64,000 nt of DNA from NCBI GenBank assembly GCA_017526745.1, contig JAFXQX010000039.1, forward strand, positions 19,874 to 83,873, given 5' to 3'. Below the pieces are notes generated by a model. The model searched no databases and was not told the DNA's origin. It was given only the letters and a program-made list of their open reading frames with translations. This stretch comes from Lachnospiraceae bacterium (GTDB taxonomy: Bacteria > Bacillota > Clostridia > Lachnospirales > Lachnospiraceae). Each line of letters starts with the position of its first letter. Position 1 is the stretch's first letter. The position numbers and the translations under genes were made by a program. This document shows, one piece after another, positions 35,401 through 44,490 of the stretch.

Positions 35401-36680
35401 TCGGGATCAAGAGCGAGGACATGGATAAGCTGTTTACGGCTTACGAGCGCCTTGATGAGGAGAAGAACAGCGGCATCCAGGGTACGGGTCTGGGACTTGA
35501 TATTTCCAGAAGATTTGCCGAGCTTATGGGAGGGACGCTTACATGCGAGAGCGTTTACGGCAAAGGCAGCGAGTTCATACTTACCGTCACCCAGAAGATA
35601 ATAGACAAAACACCTGTCGGGATATTCAAGGAGCATGACGAGAACGCTCAAAAAGGCCCGTATGTTCCGCTGTTTGTCGCTCCCGATGCGGATGTGCTCG
35701 TTGTCGATGACAACGCGATGAACCTTAATGTCATAAAGGGCCTCTTAAAAGCGACCAAGATATTTGTAACGACTGCTTCAAGCGGAGAAGAGTGCCTTGA
35801 GAAGATCAGGAACAGCCGCTTTAATGTTGTGCTTCTGGATCATATGATGCCCGGTATGGATGGTGTGGAGACTCTTGAGAAGATAAGGGTCGATCATCCC
35901 GATCTTCCGGTATATGCGCTTACCGCCAACGCAACAGCAGGCGAGGAGTTCTACATTTCGAAAGGATTTAACGGATATCTGGCAAAGCCCATCGACAGTG
36001 CCGAACTTGAGCGCACGATCATGAAGCATCTTCCCGAGAAAATGATGATGAAGGCAACGGCAGATGATGCGGTTGATGATCTTACCGAGATCCCCGGGAA
36101 CATGGAGTGGATCAAAAATGCCGAAGGCATAACGGTTGATGACGGCATACGCAATTCGGGAGGGATATCAAACTACATCATGTCGCTTGGCATGTTTTAT
36201 GACACGATAGATGAGAACCTGAAAGTGATAGAAGATGCATATGATCAGGAAAACTTCAGGCTCTATACGATCAAGGTCCACTCGCTCAAGAGCTCCGCAA
36301 GGATAATAGGTGCAAACGAACTGTCTGGACTGTGTGAGGATCTTGAGAAGGCAGGCAATCATGAGGATATTGATTTCATCCGCGAAAATCATGAAAAAAT
36401 GGTTCATCTGTTCGAAGGGTTCAAAAAGATCCTTGCTCCCCTTTCGAAGGACGACAGATCGGATGAGCAAAAGGAAGATGTCAGCGAACAGGAACTTGCG
36501 GATGCGTACGAAGCACTAAAAGAGGTGATCCCTCAGATGGATTACGATTCCGTCGAGATGATACTCGGCCAGCTTTTGGAATATCGTCTTCCCGATGAGG
36601 ATGCAAAGAAGATGAAAGAACTTGAGGTAATGCTGAAAAAGCTTGACTGGGACGGCATGGAGTCGCTGATCTGCGGATAA
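32466..36680 (+). CDS. Hybrid histidine kinase with extracellular beta-propeller (HTCS-like), REC and Hpt
   Basis: 1404-residue kinase. After a signal peptide (ending near THAHA-DG), residues about 45-660 are repeated two-component-regulator propeller blades (units such as [17 protein letters not shown] and [18 protein letters not shown]). A Y_Y_Y-type beta domain follows (about 665-750) and a single TM helix lies at about 762-785. HisKA has His820 ([15 protein letters not shown]). The HATPase shows [21 protein letters not shown] and GTGLGLD. The receiver has Asp1125 ([11 protein letters not shown]) and the Hpt has His1272 ([12 protein letters not shown]), then a helical tail. In Bacteroides HTCS proteins this sensor class detects oligosaccharides and ends in an AraC domain; here no DNA-binding domain is present. 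It lies in an operon with HD-GYP genes and a receiver protein. Confidence 0.9.
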   Translation: MTGYKIVKAAALAAVISGLTLLVPVTAHADGDARPGGGYAATGQIGDVGYSETIYDATNGLPTSDANYIMASSDGHIWIGGYSGIIRYDGTSFERLDPSEGLTSGRVIFEDSLNRIWVGTNDNGAVVIDKNTSRHYTFRDGLASSSVRSFAEDPDGNIFMGTTAGVAYVDNNMKLNVLYDDRIADEVIQKLETDASGTIYGITRTGKMFTIDRFEVSSFYESPDLGLEHVSTFMTDPVNGGIVYLCTDEDVIYHGSLGSSLGEMEKIKVASMSGIRWISYDCGRIWLASAQMIGYLTADDHFHLLDNLPMDSAIEMMTSDYQGNMWFASSTQGVMKIATNNFVDINDKYGIPNEVTNATCLHNDRLYIGTDNGLFILDREEGAITDRLTEYLEGTRIRCIMEDPEGNLWISTYTNDLGLVFQGPEGVIETFTKENGMPDDQIRCTAMAADGSVLAGTNGGLAIIKDKKVIRTVGDKEGMKNTVLLTVCEGDNNKIYAGTDGDGIYIIDESGGGVKRIGREDGLTSDVILRIKKDEERGVYYVITSNSIEYIRNDTVKEVSTFPYNNNYDIYADDNGLLWILSSYGIYNVSAQDIIDDNVSQYRIYTIANGLTCTATSNSYSALDDRKNLYISGREGVSRVNIDHFYSDSAEIKTSVNSIYCDDTRILPDERGVYTIPPFDGRIKITASVMDYTMKDPMVRVYLEGSDDAGITAKRSELTSLEYTGLSYGNYTLHIQVLDDDRSTVLLDNRFSIVKEPRITELVIFRLMIVMLLVLAAGLIVWRVMKSTVIRRQYDEIRQAKDEAERANSAKSRFLANMSHEIRTPINTIMGMDEMILREDAKEVPKGYYMSVINYALDIRNASESLLGLINDLLDMSKIESGKMHLVEQEYDVCELLRSIVSMIRVRSTEKELAFDVVVDEIMPVRLYGDAQKIRQIVLNLLTNAVKYTDVGGFSLNVTVAERTDDRCVIRFGVMDTGIGIKSEDMDKLFTAYERLDEEKNSGIQGTGLGLDISRRFAELMGGTLTCESVYGKGSEFILTVTQKIIDKTPVGIFKEHDENAQKGPYVPLFVAPDADVLVVDDNAMNLNVIKGLLKATKIFVTTASSGEECLEKIRNSRFNVVLLDHMMPGMDGVETLEKIRVDHPDLPVYALTANATAGEEFYISKGFNGYLAKPIDSAELERTIMKHLPEKMMMKATADDAVDDLTEIPGNMEWIKNAEGITVDDGIRNSGGISNYIMSLGMFYDTIDENLKVIEDAYDQENFRLYTIKVHSLKSSARIIGANELSGLCEDLEKAGNHEDIDFIRENHEKMVHLFEGFKKILAPLSKDDRSDEQKEDVSEQELADAYEALKEVIPQMDYDSVEMILGQLLEYRLPDEDAKKMKELEVMLKKLDWDGMESLICG

Positions 36681-36704
36681 ATTCAGACGGAAAAGGAGAT
36701 GAGG

Positions 36705-37463
36705 ATGGACAACAATCGTATTATCGTTACCGGAGAGCGGGAATCGTTCATCGTGAGGGTTCTCGTAAAAAAAGCAACGGATACGGGTGCTGCGTGTGAA
36801 TTTGTAAAATGCACCATAGATGACATCAATGCAAAACTTGAAGGCACCGTTCTTATCGTATTGTATATGGAGGATGACCGGCCTCCCAAGGACAGTGTGC
36901 TTCATTTTATCAAAGACCGTATGGAAGAAGACGGGATAAAGCTCATCGCCATAGGGCAGTCTCCTGACATCAAACATATCCGCAACAGCCTTCCGGCAGA
37001 ACTGATCTACAGTACGTTCACCCGGCCCGTTGATAATGAGGCGTTTGCCAATACCGTAACCGAGTATTTTGAAAAGATCAGATCGGGGGAGTTTAAAAAG
37101 AGCATATTGATCGTCGATGACGATGCCCAGTATCTGTCACTTGTAAGGGAATGGCTCAAGGGAACTTACAAAGTCTCCATGGCCAACTCCGGGCTGCAGG
37201 CGATAAAGTGGCTCGGAAAGAATAAGGTCGACCTGATACTGCTTGACCATGAGATGCCGGTAACAAGTGGGCCGCAGGTTCTCGAGATGCTCAGAAGCGA
37301 TCCCGAGACAAGCTCGATCCCTGTAATGTTCCTTACCGGAAAGGGAGACAAGGACAGTGTCATGTCCGTAGTATCTCTCAGACCCGAGGGCTATTTTCTG
37401 AAGAATATCCAAAAGGACGAACTGCTGGAAAAACTTGCCGAATACTTCGCCCTTCACAGATAA
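36705..37463 (+). CDS. Response regulator with degenerate N-terminal and intact C-terminal receiver
   Basis: 252-residue protein without an output domain of known type. Residues about 1-120 have a receiver-like alternation of strands and helices but lack the acidic pair and phosphoacceptor. Residues about 127-250 are a normal receiver: SILIVDDDAQYLSL, LLDHEMPVTSGPQ with the phosphoacceptor Asp, and MFLTGKGDKD; the usual later Lys may be the one in YFLKNI. The ATG at 36705, 7 bases after AAAAGGAG, is better spaced than the one two codons earlier. Placed between the propeller kinase and an HD-GYP-like protein, it is a likely phosphorelay shuttle (inference). Confidence 0.82.
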   Translation: MDNNRIIVTGERESFIVRVLVKKATDTGAACEFVKCTIDDINAKLEGTVLIVLYMEDDRPPKDSVLHFIKDRMEEDGIKLIAIGQSPDIKHIRNSLPAELIYSTFTRPVDNEAFANTVTEYFEKIRSGEFKKSILIVDDDAQYLSLVREWLKGTYKVSMANSGLQAIKWLGKNKVDLILLDHEMPVTSGPQVLEMLRSDPETSSIPVMFLTGKGDKDSVMSVVSLRPEGYFLKNIQKDELLEKLAEYFALHR

Positions 37464-37473
37464 GGAGTGGATA

Positions 37474-39834
37474 ATGTTTGAGGTTTTAGAGGCACATCAG
37501 CAAAATTTCATGCTCGTTATGAGCGGCATCTGTGTCGCCATGGGCATACTGATGCTGTTTACAAAGTTTCTGCCGCCGAAGCGCAAATGGATACTCGTTG
37601 CGATGGAACTGTTCGCAACGCTCCTCATTTCATTCGACCGGCTGTCATATATTTATGACGGGAATCTGAGCGACAGGGGATATGCCCTTGCAAGGATCTC
37701 AAACTTTATCGTGTTCTTTCTGACTCCTGCCATAGTCCTTCTGTTCAATCTGTATCTGTGCGACCTTCTGGCATCGGACGGGAAGTTTAAGGATTTTCCC
37801 GTAAGGCTTAATGTTGTCAGCTTTGCTTCCCTTATCGGTATGGTGCTTGCGGTCGTATCGCAGTTCACGGGTCTTTATTATACGTTTGATGCCGATAACC
37901 GTTACGTAAGAAGTCCCGGTTTTGCTATCTGCTACATAGTTCCGATAGTCTGCCCGCTCATTCAGTTTTCGGTGATCATCGGAAGAAGAAAGAAGTTTTC
38001 AAAACTGATCTTTATCAGCCTTGTTCTGTATATTTTTGTCCCGATATTATTTGCTCTCATACAGATATATGCCTACGGCCTGTCTCTGGTCAACACGGCG
38101 CTGGCTCTTGTTTCCGTAGGACTTTATATATTTACATATTTGGATATCAACGAAGAGGTGATAAAGGCTCACCGGATTGAGATGCAGACTCTTGAAAAAG
38201 AAAGAGGAAGCATGAAGCGCCTGTTTGAACAGACTGCGGTTTCTTTTGTCCGCGCCATTGACGAAAGAGACAGTTACAGATCCGGACATTCCCTGAGGGT
38301 TGCCGAACTTGCCAGAAAGATCGCAAGACAGAGCGGCAGGAGCGAGGACGAATGCGACGATGTTTATTTTTCCGCACTTGTTCATGATGTCGGAACGATA
38401 ACGCTTCCCGACAACCTCATCGGAAGAGAAGATGATCTTTCCGAAGAGGAGGAACAAAAGATCAGATCCGTACCTGAAGCCGGAGCGGCGATCCTGTCAG
38501 GGATAAAGGAATATCCGGACCTTGCCGAGGGCGCAAAATACAGTTACGAACGCTATGACGGAAGCGGATATCCTGAAGGAAGAAAAGGTACGGCCATACC
38601 CTATACCGCCAGGATCATAAGTGTTGCAGATGCATTCGATGAGATGGCAGGTGCGAAAAGAACGAGGGGCGCGATACCTTCCCAGGTTATACGGGAGGAA
38701 TTCGTAAAGGATTCCGGCGTCAGGTTCGATCCGGATATGGCAAAGATACTTGTCCGTATGATCGATTCGAATGAACTTGAAGTTGAATCCGAGGACAATA
38801 TATCGGTCGATAAGGAGCTTTCTGTCGGGGAATACAGAAGTGCGGTGACAGCCGGCATCCCGGTAACAAACGATACGGAGGAGATATCGTTTTTATGTGA
38901 TAAGGCTCCTGATGCCCCGTCGGGATTTTCACAACCGTCTGTCATATTGTTTGATTCGTTTGACAGGCATATACATGATAACCCGAGGTCGATAGAAGCA
39001 TATCATTACATCGAGTACGGTGAGATATGGTTCGACGGACATTACATATCGACCGAGGCCAGAAACATGGATGTACAGGTATCGAAACGCGAAGGAGATA
39101 CCGCAAATGATCGTTATTCTGTTTCTGCATCGAGGTTCGAGGATCACGTTAAGATCGTGCTGACAAGCAATGACTGCATAGTGAACGTCACGGCCGCGCT
39201 GTCCGACAGCTCCAAGTCCGCATATATCGCTCTTACCGGGGAAAACTGCAGACTGCATGATATTACCGCAGGATCCTCGGGGATTATGACCGGTGCAAAG
39301 GATATCACAAGGATCGCAGACAAGATCAGCTATATCGACAGGATGGAATCGGATATCCCGAATGTTCAGATAGACAGAACCATGTCGGCATATTCCGAAG
39401 GGGTGAAGATCAGTGACGGGATGAGGATCATATTCCATACGATGAGCCTTCCGTCGGCAAATCTTGTATGGCACTGCCCTTATATCGTTCTGTATTATTC
39501 CGAAGACGGGACGGTCGGAGGAAAGGACTACCGAGAGTATACCGTTATCAAGCTGAACGGCGAGAATGACGGCGGCGGTTCGTATTCGCACAATTCGTTC
39601 GCTATGAAGAAAAGTGACGTCTTCCCCGGATGGGATGTCTGGAAGGAGACAAACAAAAAGGGGTTGGAGTGCGAGATCGGCTTCCTGAAAAAGAAAGAGA
39701 AGGTCACTGTCATTACCGAGAATCTGGGCGTGTTCATAGAAAGCACTTCGGTCGTATCTGATGGAAATGAGACGGTATATGCGGCGATCACAGGCGATCA
39801 GTGCGCAATTACCGACATACGTATCGAGGCTTGA
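37474..39834 (+). CDS. 7TM protein with eroded HD-GYP domain and unrecognised C-terminal beta-rich region
   Basis: 786 residues. About seven helices fill residues 12-225 (7TM sensor layout). A coiled linker leads to an HD-GYP-like domain (about 265-440): ERDSYRSGHSLRVAELARKIA, H304-D305 in ALVHDVGTI, YSYERYDGSGYPEG and VADAFDEMAG. The catalytic Lys of HDxGK is Thr, and the first metal-site pair HHE is SYE, so hydrolysis of c-di-GMP is doubtful. GYP is kept, so ligand binding is possible. The last 330 residues are beta-rich and I do not recognise them; they contain phrases such as YIEYGEIWFDGHY and VVLYYSEDG-like strands. I chose the ATG behind AAGGAG. A promoter for the next operon overlaps its stop codon. 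Confidence 0.8.
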   Translation: MFEVLEAHQQNFMLVMSGICVAMGILMLFTKFLPPKRKWILVAMELFATLLISFDRLSYIYDGNLSDRGYALARISNFIVFFLTPAIVLLFNLYLCDLLASDGKFKDFPVRLNVVSFASLIGMVLAVVSQFTGLYYTFDADNRYVRSPGFAICYIVPIVCPLIQFSVIIGRRKKFSKLIFISLVLYIFVPILFALIQIYAYGLSLVNTALALVSVGLYIFTYLDINEEVIKAHRIEMQTLEKERGSMKRLFEQTAVSFVRAIDERDSYRSGHSLRVAELARKIARQSGRSEDECDDVYFSALVHDVGTITLPDNLIGREDDLSEEEEQKIRSVPEAGAAILSGIKEYPDLAEGAKYSYERYDGSGYPEGRKGTAIPYTARIISVADAFDEMAGAKRTRGAIPSQVIREEFVKDSGVRFDPDMAKILVRMIDSNELEVESEDNISVDKELSVGEYRSAVTAGIPVTNDTEEISFLCDKAPDAPSGFSQPSVILFDSFDRHIHDNPRSIEAYHYIEYGEIWFDGHYISTEARNMDVQVSKREGDTANDRYSVSASRFEDHVKIVLTSNDCIVNVTAALSDSSKSAYIALTGENCRLHDITAGSSGIMTGAKDITRIADKISYIDRMESDIPNVQIDRTMSAYSEGVKISDGMRIIFHTMSLPSANLVWHCPYIVLYYSEDGTVGGKDYREYTVIKLNGENDGGGSYSHNSFAMKKSDVFPGWDVWKETNKKGLECEIGFLKKKEKVTVITENLGVFIESTSVVSDGNETVYAAITGDQCAITDIRIEA

Positions 39835-39859
39835 CAAAATACTTTGGAATGTGTATAAC
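39831..39859 (+). promoter_or_regulatory. Sigma-A promoter of the adaptor/ABC efflux operon
   Basis: TTGACA (39831-39836, overlapping the upstream TGA stop), 17-base spacer, TATAAC (39854-39859). Confidence 0.75.
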
Positions 39860-39868
39860 ATTTACTGT

Positions 39869-39884
39869 GTTAGCGTTGACTAAC
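39869..39884 (+). promoter_or_regulatory. Palindromic operator GTTAG-N6-CTAAC
   Basis: GTTAG and CTAAC form an exact inverted repeat 10 bases after the -10 element, at the expected transcription start. Its size and position fit a TetR- or MarR-type repressor site (inference); no such regulator gene is in the window. Confidence 0.5.
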
Positions 39885-39929
39885 CCATTGTTCAGGTCAG
39901 TATTTTTACATCAGATACGGTGAATTGAT

Positions 39930-41384
39930 ATGAGTATTAAGAAGATTCTATCCGCCGCCGGCGTTTTGGCCGTGTGCGGCGGGGCGGTATTATCAATAAC
40001 GGCATTCTCGGGCAAGGCCAAAGTGTACAGTACTCAGACGGCAGGCCACAGGAACATTTCGGAGATCGTTGAAGCCACGGGCGACGTGCATGGCGACAAG
40101 ACCATGACATACTATTCGGACGTGACGGCGCCGGTCTCTTTTTACGAGCTGGAGGTCGGAGATGCAGTCACAAAGGGAGAAAAAGTCGTCGGGTACGATC
40201 CCTCGGATCTTGTAAAAGCTCTCGATCAGGCCCAGCTTTCATCGGAATCCGCCAAGAACACGATGAACGGACAGGTCAAGGCCAGCGACAGCAACCAGGC
40301 CAAGTTCAATAAGGCGGTCTCCGACATAGAGATATACAGAAACACATATGCCCTGTTCAGAATGGCAGGCGATTACATAGATCAGGACCAGTATCAGGAA
40401 AACTGGGATATCAACTGCATAGCAGCAGGTATCAACAAGAACATCGCCGACAAGACCGGCCAGATCAACTCTTTGAAGATCGAACTTGAGAAGGCCGAAC
40501 TTGAAGGGGATACGGATGAGGTCGATGATCTTGTTGACAGGATCAAAGGACTGAACAAGGATATTGCGGATCTGAACAGTGATCTTGCAGGACTCCCCCC
40601 GGCAAACCTGTCTCCCGAGGAGTATGCGCAGAAGGTCATCGACGGCAACTGGATGTCGGACATAATGAGAAACTGGACCGAGTCGTCCACACTCCGCAAT
40701 ACGTATGAAAGCCAGATACTCAACTCATACCAGAAGGAACAGCTGAAGAATTCGTACGATCTGTCCACGATCAGTGTTGACATGGCACAGGAAAATGTAC
40801 TCAAGGCTTCGGAAGGAATAACTGCCGAGTATGACGGTATAGTCACGGAAAGCTTTATAAACAGGGGAAGCGTTGTCAGCAAGGGAAGCCCGCTGTTTAC
40901 CGTTGAGAGCAGTGACGTCATGAAGGTTGATGTCGGGATTTCAAAGTACGATATAGGAAAGATCGCAACCGGACAGCGTGCATCGGTAGATATAGCCGGC
41001 AAGCTCTATGCGGGTACGGTGACGGAGGTCAAGAGACTGGCTGTTGCCAAGGATTCCGACAAGGCGAAGGTTGTCGTATCCGTTACGATCAATGAGCCGG
41101 ATGAAAACGTATTCATAGGACTTGAAGCCGATGTAACGATCTTCACGGATGAAAAGAGCGGAGCGCTTGCCATGCCGCTTGAGGCGTATTATGCGGATGA
41201 TACCGGTGATTACTGTTATGTGATAAGAAACGGAGTAGTTGAGAAACAGTACATTACGACCGGGATCAAGACCGATGATCAGGTCGAGGTCATCACAGGT
41301 TTAAATGACGGTGATGTGGTCATCACCGATGCCATCACGGATGACAGCGTGGGAAGCCGCGCCCAGGGAAGTGTACAAAACTGA
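39930..41384 (+). CDS. Membrane-fusion/periplasmic adaptor protein of an ABC efflux system
   Basis: HlyD/MacA-type adaptor of 484 residues with an N-terminal membrane anchor (about residues 5-27). A lipoyl-like half-motif follows (APVSFYELEVGDAVTKGEKVVGYD), then a long helical hairpin (about 90-285), the second lipoyl half (GIVTESFINRGSVVSKGSPLFTVE), a beta-barrel (VDIAGKLYAGTVTEV) and a C-terminal membrane-proximal domain (GVVEKQYITTGIKTDDQVEVITGL). In Firmicutes such adaptors work with MacB-like ABC pumps to export peptides, antibiotics or lipids. The ATPase gene starts 15 bases downstream. Confidence 0.85.
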   Translation: MSIKKILSAAGVLAVCGGAVLSITAFSGKAKVYSTQTAGHRNISEIVEATGDVHGDKTMTYYSDVTAPVSFYELEVGDAVTKGEKVVGYDPSDLVKALDQAQLSSESAKNTMNGQVKASDSNQAKFNKAVSDIEIYRNTYALFRMAGDYIDQDQYQENWDINCIAAGINKNIADKTGQINSLKIELEKAELEGDTDEVDDLVDRIKGLNKDIADLNSDLAGLPPANLSPEEYAQKVIDGNWMSDIMRNWTESSTLRNTYESQILNSYQKEQLKNSYDLSTISVDMAQENVLKASEGITAEYDGIVTESFINRGSVVSKGSPLFTVESSDVMKVDVGISKYDIGKIATGQRASVDIAGKLYAGTVTEVKRLAVAKDSDKAKVVVSVTINEPDENVFIGLEADVTIFTDEKSGALAMPLEAYYADDTGDYCYVIRNGVVEKQYITTGIKTDDQVEVITGLNDGDVVITDAITDDSVGSRAQGSVQN

Positions 41385-41399
41385 TCCCGGAGATTATCA

Positions 41400-42176
41400 A
41401 TGGATAAAAAGAATGTAAGCGGACAGCCACTTGATATCATAGATCTTGAAGCGGAAAAGGATACTGACGGATCTAAGGTTCTCATAGAATTCAAGGACGT
41501 ATGTAAGAAATACCAGCAGGGTGATCACGAATTCTATGCACTTAAGGACGCTTCTCTTACTATCAACGAAGGAGAGATGGTGGTGATCCTGGGGCCATCC
41601 GGCGCAGGAAAAAGTACTCTCCTTAATCTGCTGGGCGGTATGGACAGTGCCACAAGCGGGCATATCATGTTCGACGGCTCGGATCTTACGACATTTAACG
41701 ACAATCAGCTCACTTCATATCGCGCCCAGAACGTCGGCGTTGTATTTCAGTTCTACAATCTCATACCTACACTCACGGCGTATGAGAACGTTGCGCTCAT
41801 GAAGGATATCAAGAGTGATACTACAGACCCTGCCGAGGCTCTCGATTCGGTAGGACTTGCCGATCATATGCATCAGTTTCCCTCACAGATGTCCGGAGGC
41901 GAGCAGCAGAGGACTTCCATAGCCAGAGCGATAGCCAAGAACCCGCGACTGCTTCTTTGTGATGAACCGACAGGAGCGCTTGATACCGTTACAGGCAAGG
42001 AAGTGTTAAAGCTTCTTCAGGATATGAGCCGTGAAAAAAAGAGGACTGTTGTAATGGTAACCCATAACAGTTTCTTTGCGGATATCGCGGATACGGTCAT
42101 ACGCGTTAAGAACGGCGGGATAGAGAGCATCATCCACAACGATGCTCCGAAGGATGCTTCGGAGGTCAACTGGTAG
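41400..42176 (+). CDS. ABC transporter ATP-binding protein (MacB/LolD-type)
   Basis: Cytoplasmic ATPase of 258 residues. It has Walker A GPSGAGKST (about residues 64-72), Q-loop FQFYNLIPTLTAYENV, signature MSGGEQQR, Walker B LLLCDEPTGALD, and H-loop MVTHN. The FYNLIPxLTAxENV phrase is typical of the LolD/MacB branch that serves FtsX-type permeases, and such a permease gene starts 2 bases after its stop codon. It has an extra 30 residues before the usual start. Confidence 0.93.
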   Translation: MDKKNVSGQPLDIIDLEAEKDTDGSKVLIEFKDVCKKYQQGDHEFYALKDASLTINEGEMVVILGPSGAGKSTLLNLLGGMDSATSGHIMFDGSDLTTFNDNQLTSYRAQNVGVVFQFYNLIPTLTAYENVALMKDIKSDTTDPAEALDSVGLADHMHQFPSQMSGGEQQRTSIARAIAKNPRLLLCDEPTGALDTVTGKEVLKLLQDMSREKKRTVVMVTHNSFFADIADTVIRVKNGGIESIIHNDAPKDASEVNW

Positions 42177-42178
42177 AT

Positions 42179-44476
42179 ATGCTCACCCGAAAAATGTGGC
42201 GCGATCTTCTGAAGAACAAGACGCAGTTCATTTCAATATTTCTCATGTCACTTCTCGGAATGCTTGTCTTTGTCGGCATCGATGCGGAAAGCTCGGGCGG
42301 GGCGGCTGCAGCCGACAGCTATTATCAGAGCCAGAATCTATGCGATATATGGGTGAACGGAGCCGGGTTTTCCGACGATGATGTAAGGACGGCGAAGAAA
42401 GTATCGGGAGTAAAGGATGTTGAAAAACGCCTGACTCTTACGGGAAATGCCGAAAAATATGACAACGCCTATATGCACATCAACTTCATGGATTCCAACA
42501 ATATCAATAGACTCCTTTTGTACGACGGCATTCAGTTTGATCCTGATAAAGACGGCATGTGGGTTCAGGAATGGTTTGCAAGGACTAACGGCATAAACAT
42601 CGGTGATACGCTCACTGTCAAGATCGACAGCATGAAGATCGACGGGATCGTAAGAGGAATAATAGATGCTCCGGATTATGTGTATTATGTTTCCGAGATG
42701 GATGTCATGTATCCCAATTATCAGAAATGCGGACTGGTGTTCATGCCGTCTTCGATGTTTCCGGATCAGCCGGTAAGATACAACCGTCTTATCGTTGACG
42801 TAAGGGATGACATGAGCGATGAAGCGGATATCGCAGTCATAAAGGAAAGACTCGAGGATGCTTTTGACAGGGATGATATAGCGGTCACGGGACGCAGCCA
42901 GGATCTGAGTTTTTCGACATTTGACGCCGAAGTAAAGCAGCATCATGCCATGGGAAGCATGTTCTCGATCGTTTTTCTGGCTATCGCCCTTCTCGGGATA
43001 GTCACGACGATGGCAAGGGTAACGGCCGGTCAGAGAACCGTGATCGGAACAATGAAGGCATTGGGATTCAAAAAATCTACGATAACGATGCATTACATAT
43101 CTTACGGATTTGTTATAAGCACGATAGGATGTATCACGGGAGCCTGGATCGGATATGTGACGATGCCGCCGTGGATACTCGGGATGTTCGAGGGAAGCTA
43201 TCTGATCCCCAACCTTAAAGGAAAGATAACCGCAACCGATATTTATGCCACATGTCTTGCAATAGCCGTATCAACACTTGTGAGCTTTCTGTCATGCCGC
43301 AAGGAACTTCGTGACATGCCTGCAGTCACGCTCAAACCTCCGGCGCCCAAGAAGGTCAGACATTCCGCACTTGAAAAAAGCAGGCTGTGGTTAAAACTTG
43401 ATTTTGCGACGCAGTGGAACATAAGAGATGTGTTCAGAAACAAGATGAGGAGCCTGATGGGCATCATGGGAGTGCTCGGCTGCGCGATGCTGCTCGAGTG
43501 CGGTTTCGGATGTTTTGATTCCATAAACGGACTTATGGACAAAATGTACGGTGAACTCATGACCGCTGATAACAAGATACTTTTGTCTTCGGATGCGGGG
43601 GCCGGTTATGCATATGATCTTTCCAACAAGTACAAAGGACAGATGATCCAGGAATCAAGCGTTGAATTCATGTCCGGCGATGTCAAAAAGAGCGGGACGG
43701 CAACGATAGTAGACGAGGGCAATTACGTACATATCCAGGACAGTGATTTTCGCTCCGAGAAGCTTTCGGACTCCGGGATAGCGATGACGTACAAGATGGC
43801 AAACCTTCTGGGCCTTAAAGCCGGTGACAGGGTTAAGTGGCATTTTGTGGGAGACGATAAGTGGCAGAACAGCCGTATCGCGCAAATATACCGTGATCCC
43901 TCGATACAGGGCATCACAATGAGAAGAAAAGTATATGAGAGTATGGAGTATACTTTCCGCCCGACGTCTGTTCTTACGAACATGACTGTCCCATCCGACA
44001 TTACGGATGATGACGAGGTCTCATCGATCCTAAATGTCGCCCAGATGAAAAGCTCTTTTCAGGAGACGATGGAGATGATGAACGCCATGGTGTATATCAT
44101 GGTCATAGCGGCTGTTCTTCTCGGAGTTGTTGTGCTCTATAATCTGGGTGTGTTATCATTTGTTGAAAAGACAAGAGAAGTTGCCACCCTTAAGGTGCTC
44201 GGGTTCAACTCATCGGCCATCAGAAGGATACTTCAGAAACAGAACATCTGGCTGACATCGATAGGTATAGTGTTCGGACTCTATGTAGGCTGGGTGATGC
44301 TGTACGTCATATGCACGACCGTATCCGAGACTCTTGATATGTACCCGATAATAAGCGTTGCCACATACATATATTCCATAGCCGGAACGTTTGCCGTATC
44401 GGTGGCAGTCAACTTTATGTTCTCGAAAAAGGTGAAGACGATCGATATGGTCGATGCCTTAAAGGGTGTTGAATGA
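42179..44476 (+). CDS. FtsX-like ABC permease
   Basis: 765-residue permease with the FtsX/MacB plan. An N-terminal helix (KNKTQFISIFLMSLLGMLVFVG) is followed by an extracellular domain (about 45-255), then three helices (about 260-375) after the MGSMFSIVFLAIALLGIVTTM segment. A second copy of the helix-ectodomain unit begins near residue 405 (NIRDVFRNKMRSLMGIMGVLG), and the final three helices end in the KTIDMVDALKGVE tail. Cytosolic coupling motifs TMKALGFKKSTI and TLKVLGFNSSAI occur in both halves. With the adaptor and ATPase it forms a three-gene export pump. Confidence 0.92.
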   Translation: MLTRKMWRDLLKNKTQFISIFLMSLLGMLVFVGIDAESSGGAAAADSYYQSQNLCDIWVNGAGFSDDDVRTAKKVSGVKDVEKRLTLTGNAEKYDNAYMHINFMDSNNINRLLLYDGIQFDPDKDGMWVQEWFARTNGINIGDTLTVKIDSMKIDGIVRGIIDAPDYVYYVSEMDVMYPNYQKCGLVFMPSSMFPDQPVRYNRLIVDVRDDMSDEADIAVIKERLEDAFDRDDIAVTGRSQDLSFSTFDAEVKQHHAMGSMFSIVFLAIALLGIVTTMARVTAGQRTVIGTMKALGFKKSTITMHYISYGFVISTIGCITGAWIGYVTMPPWILGMFEGSYLIPNLKGKITATDIYATCLAIAVSTLVSFLSCRKELRDMPAVTLKPPAPKKVRHSALEKSRLWLKLDFATQWNIRDVFRNKMRSLMGIMGVLGCAMLLECGFGCFDSINGLMDKMYGELMTADNKILLSSDAGAGYAYDLSNKYKGQMIQESSVEFMSGDVKKSGTATIVDEGNYVHIQDSDFRSEKLSDSGIAMTYKMANLLGLKAGDRVKWHFVGDDKWQNSRIAQIYRDPSIQGITMRRKVYESMEYTFRPTSVLTNMTVPSDITDDDEVSSILNVAQMKSSFQETMEMMNAMVYIMVIAAVLLGVVVLYNLGVLSFVEKTREVATLKVLGFNSSAIRRILQKQNIWLTSIGIVFGLYVGWVMLYVICTTVSETLDMYPIISVATYIYSIAGTFAVSVAVNFMFSKKVKTIDMVDALKGVE

Positions 44477-44490
44477 TCGGGAGGAAATGC

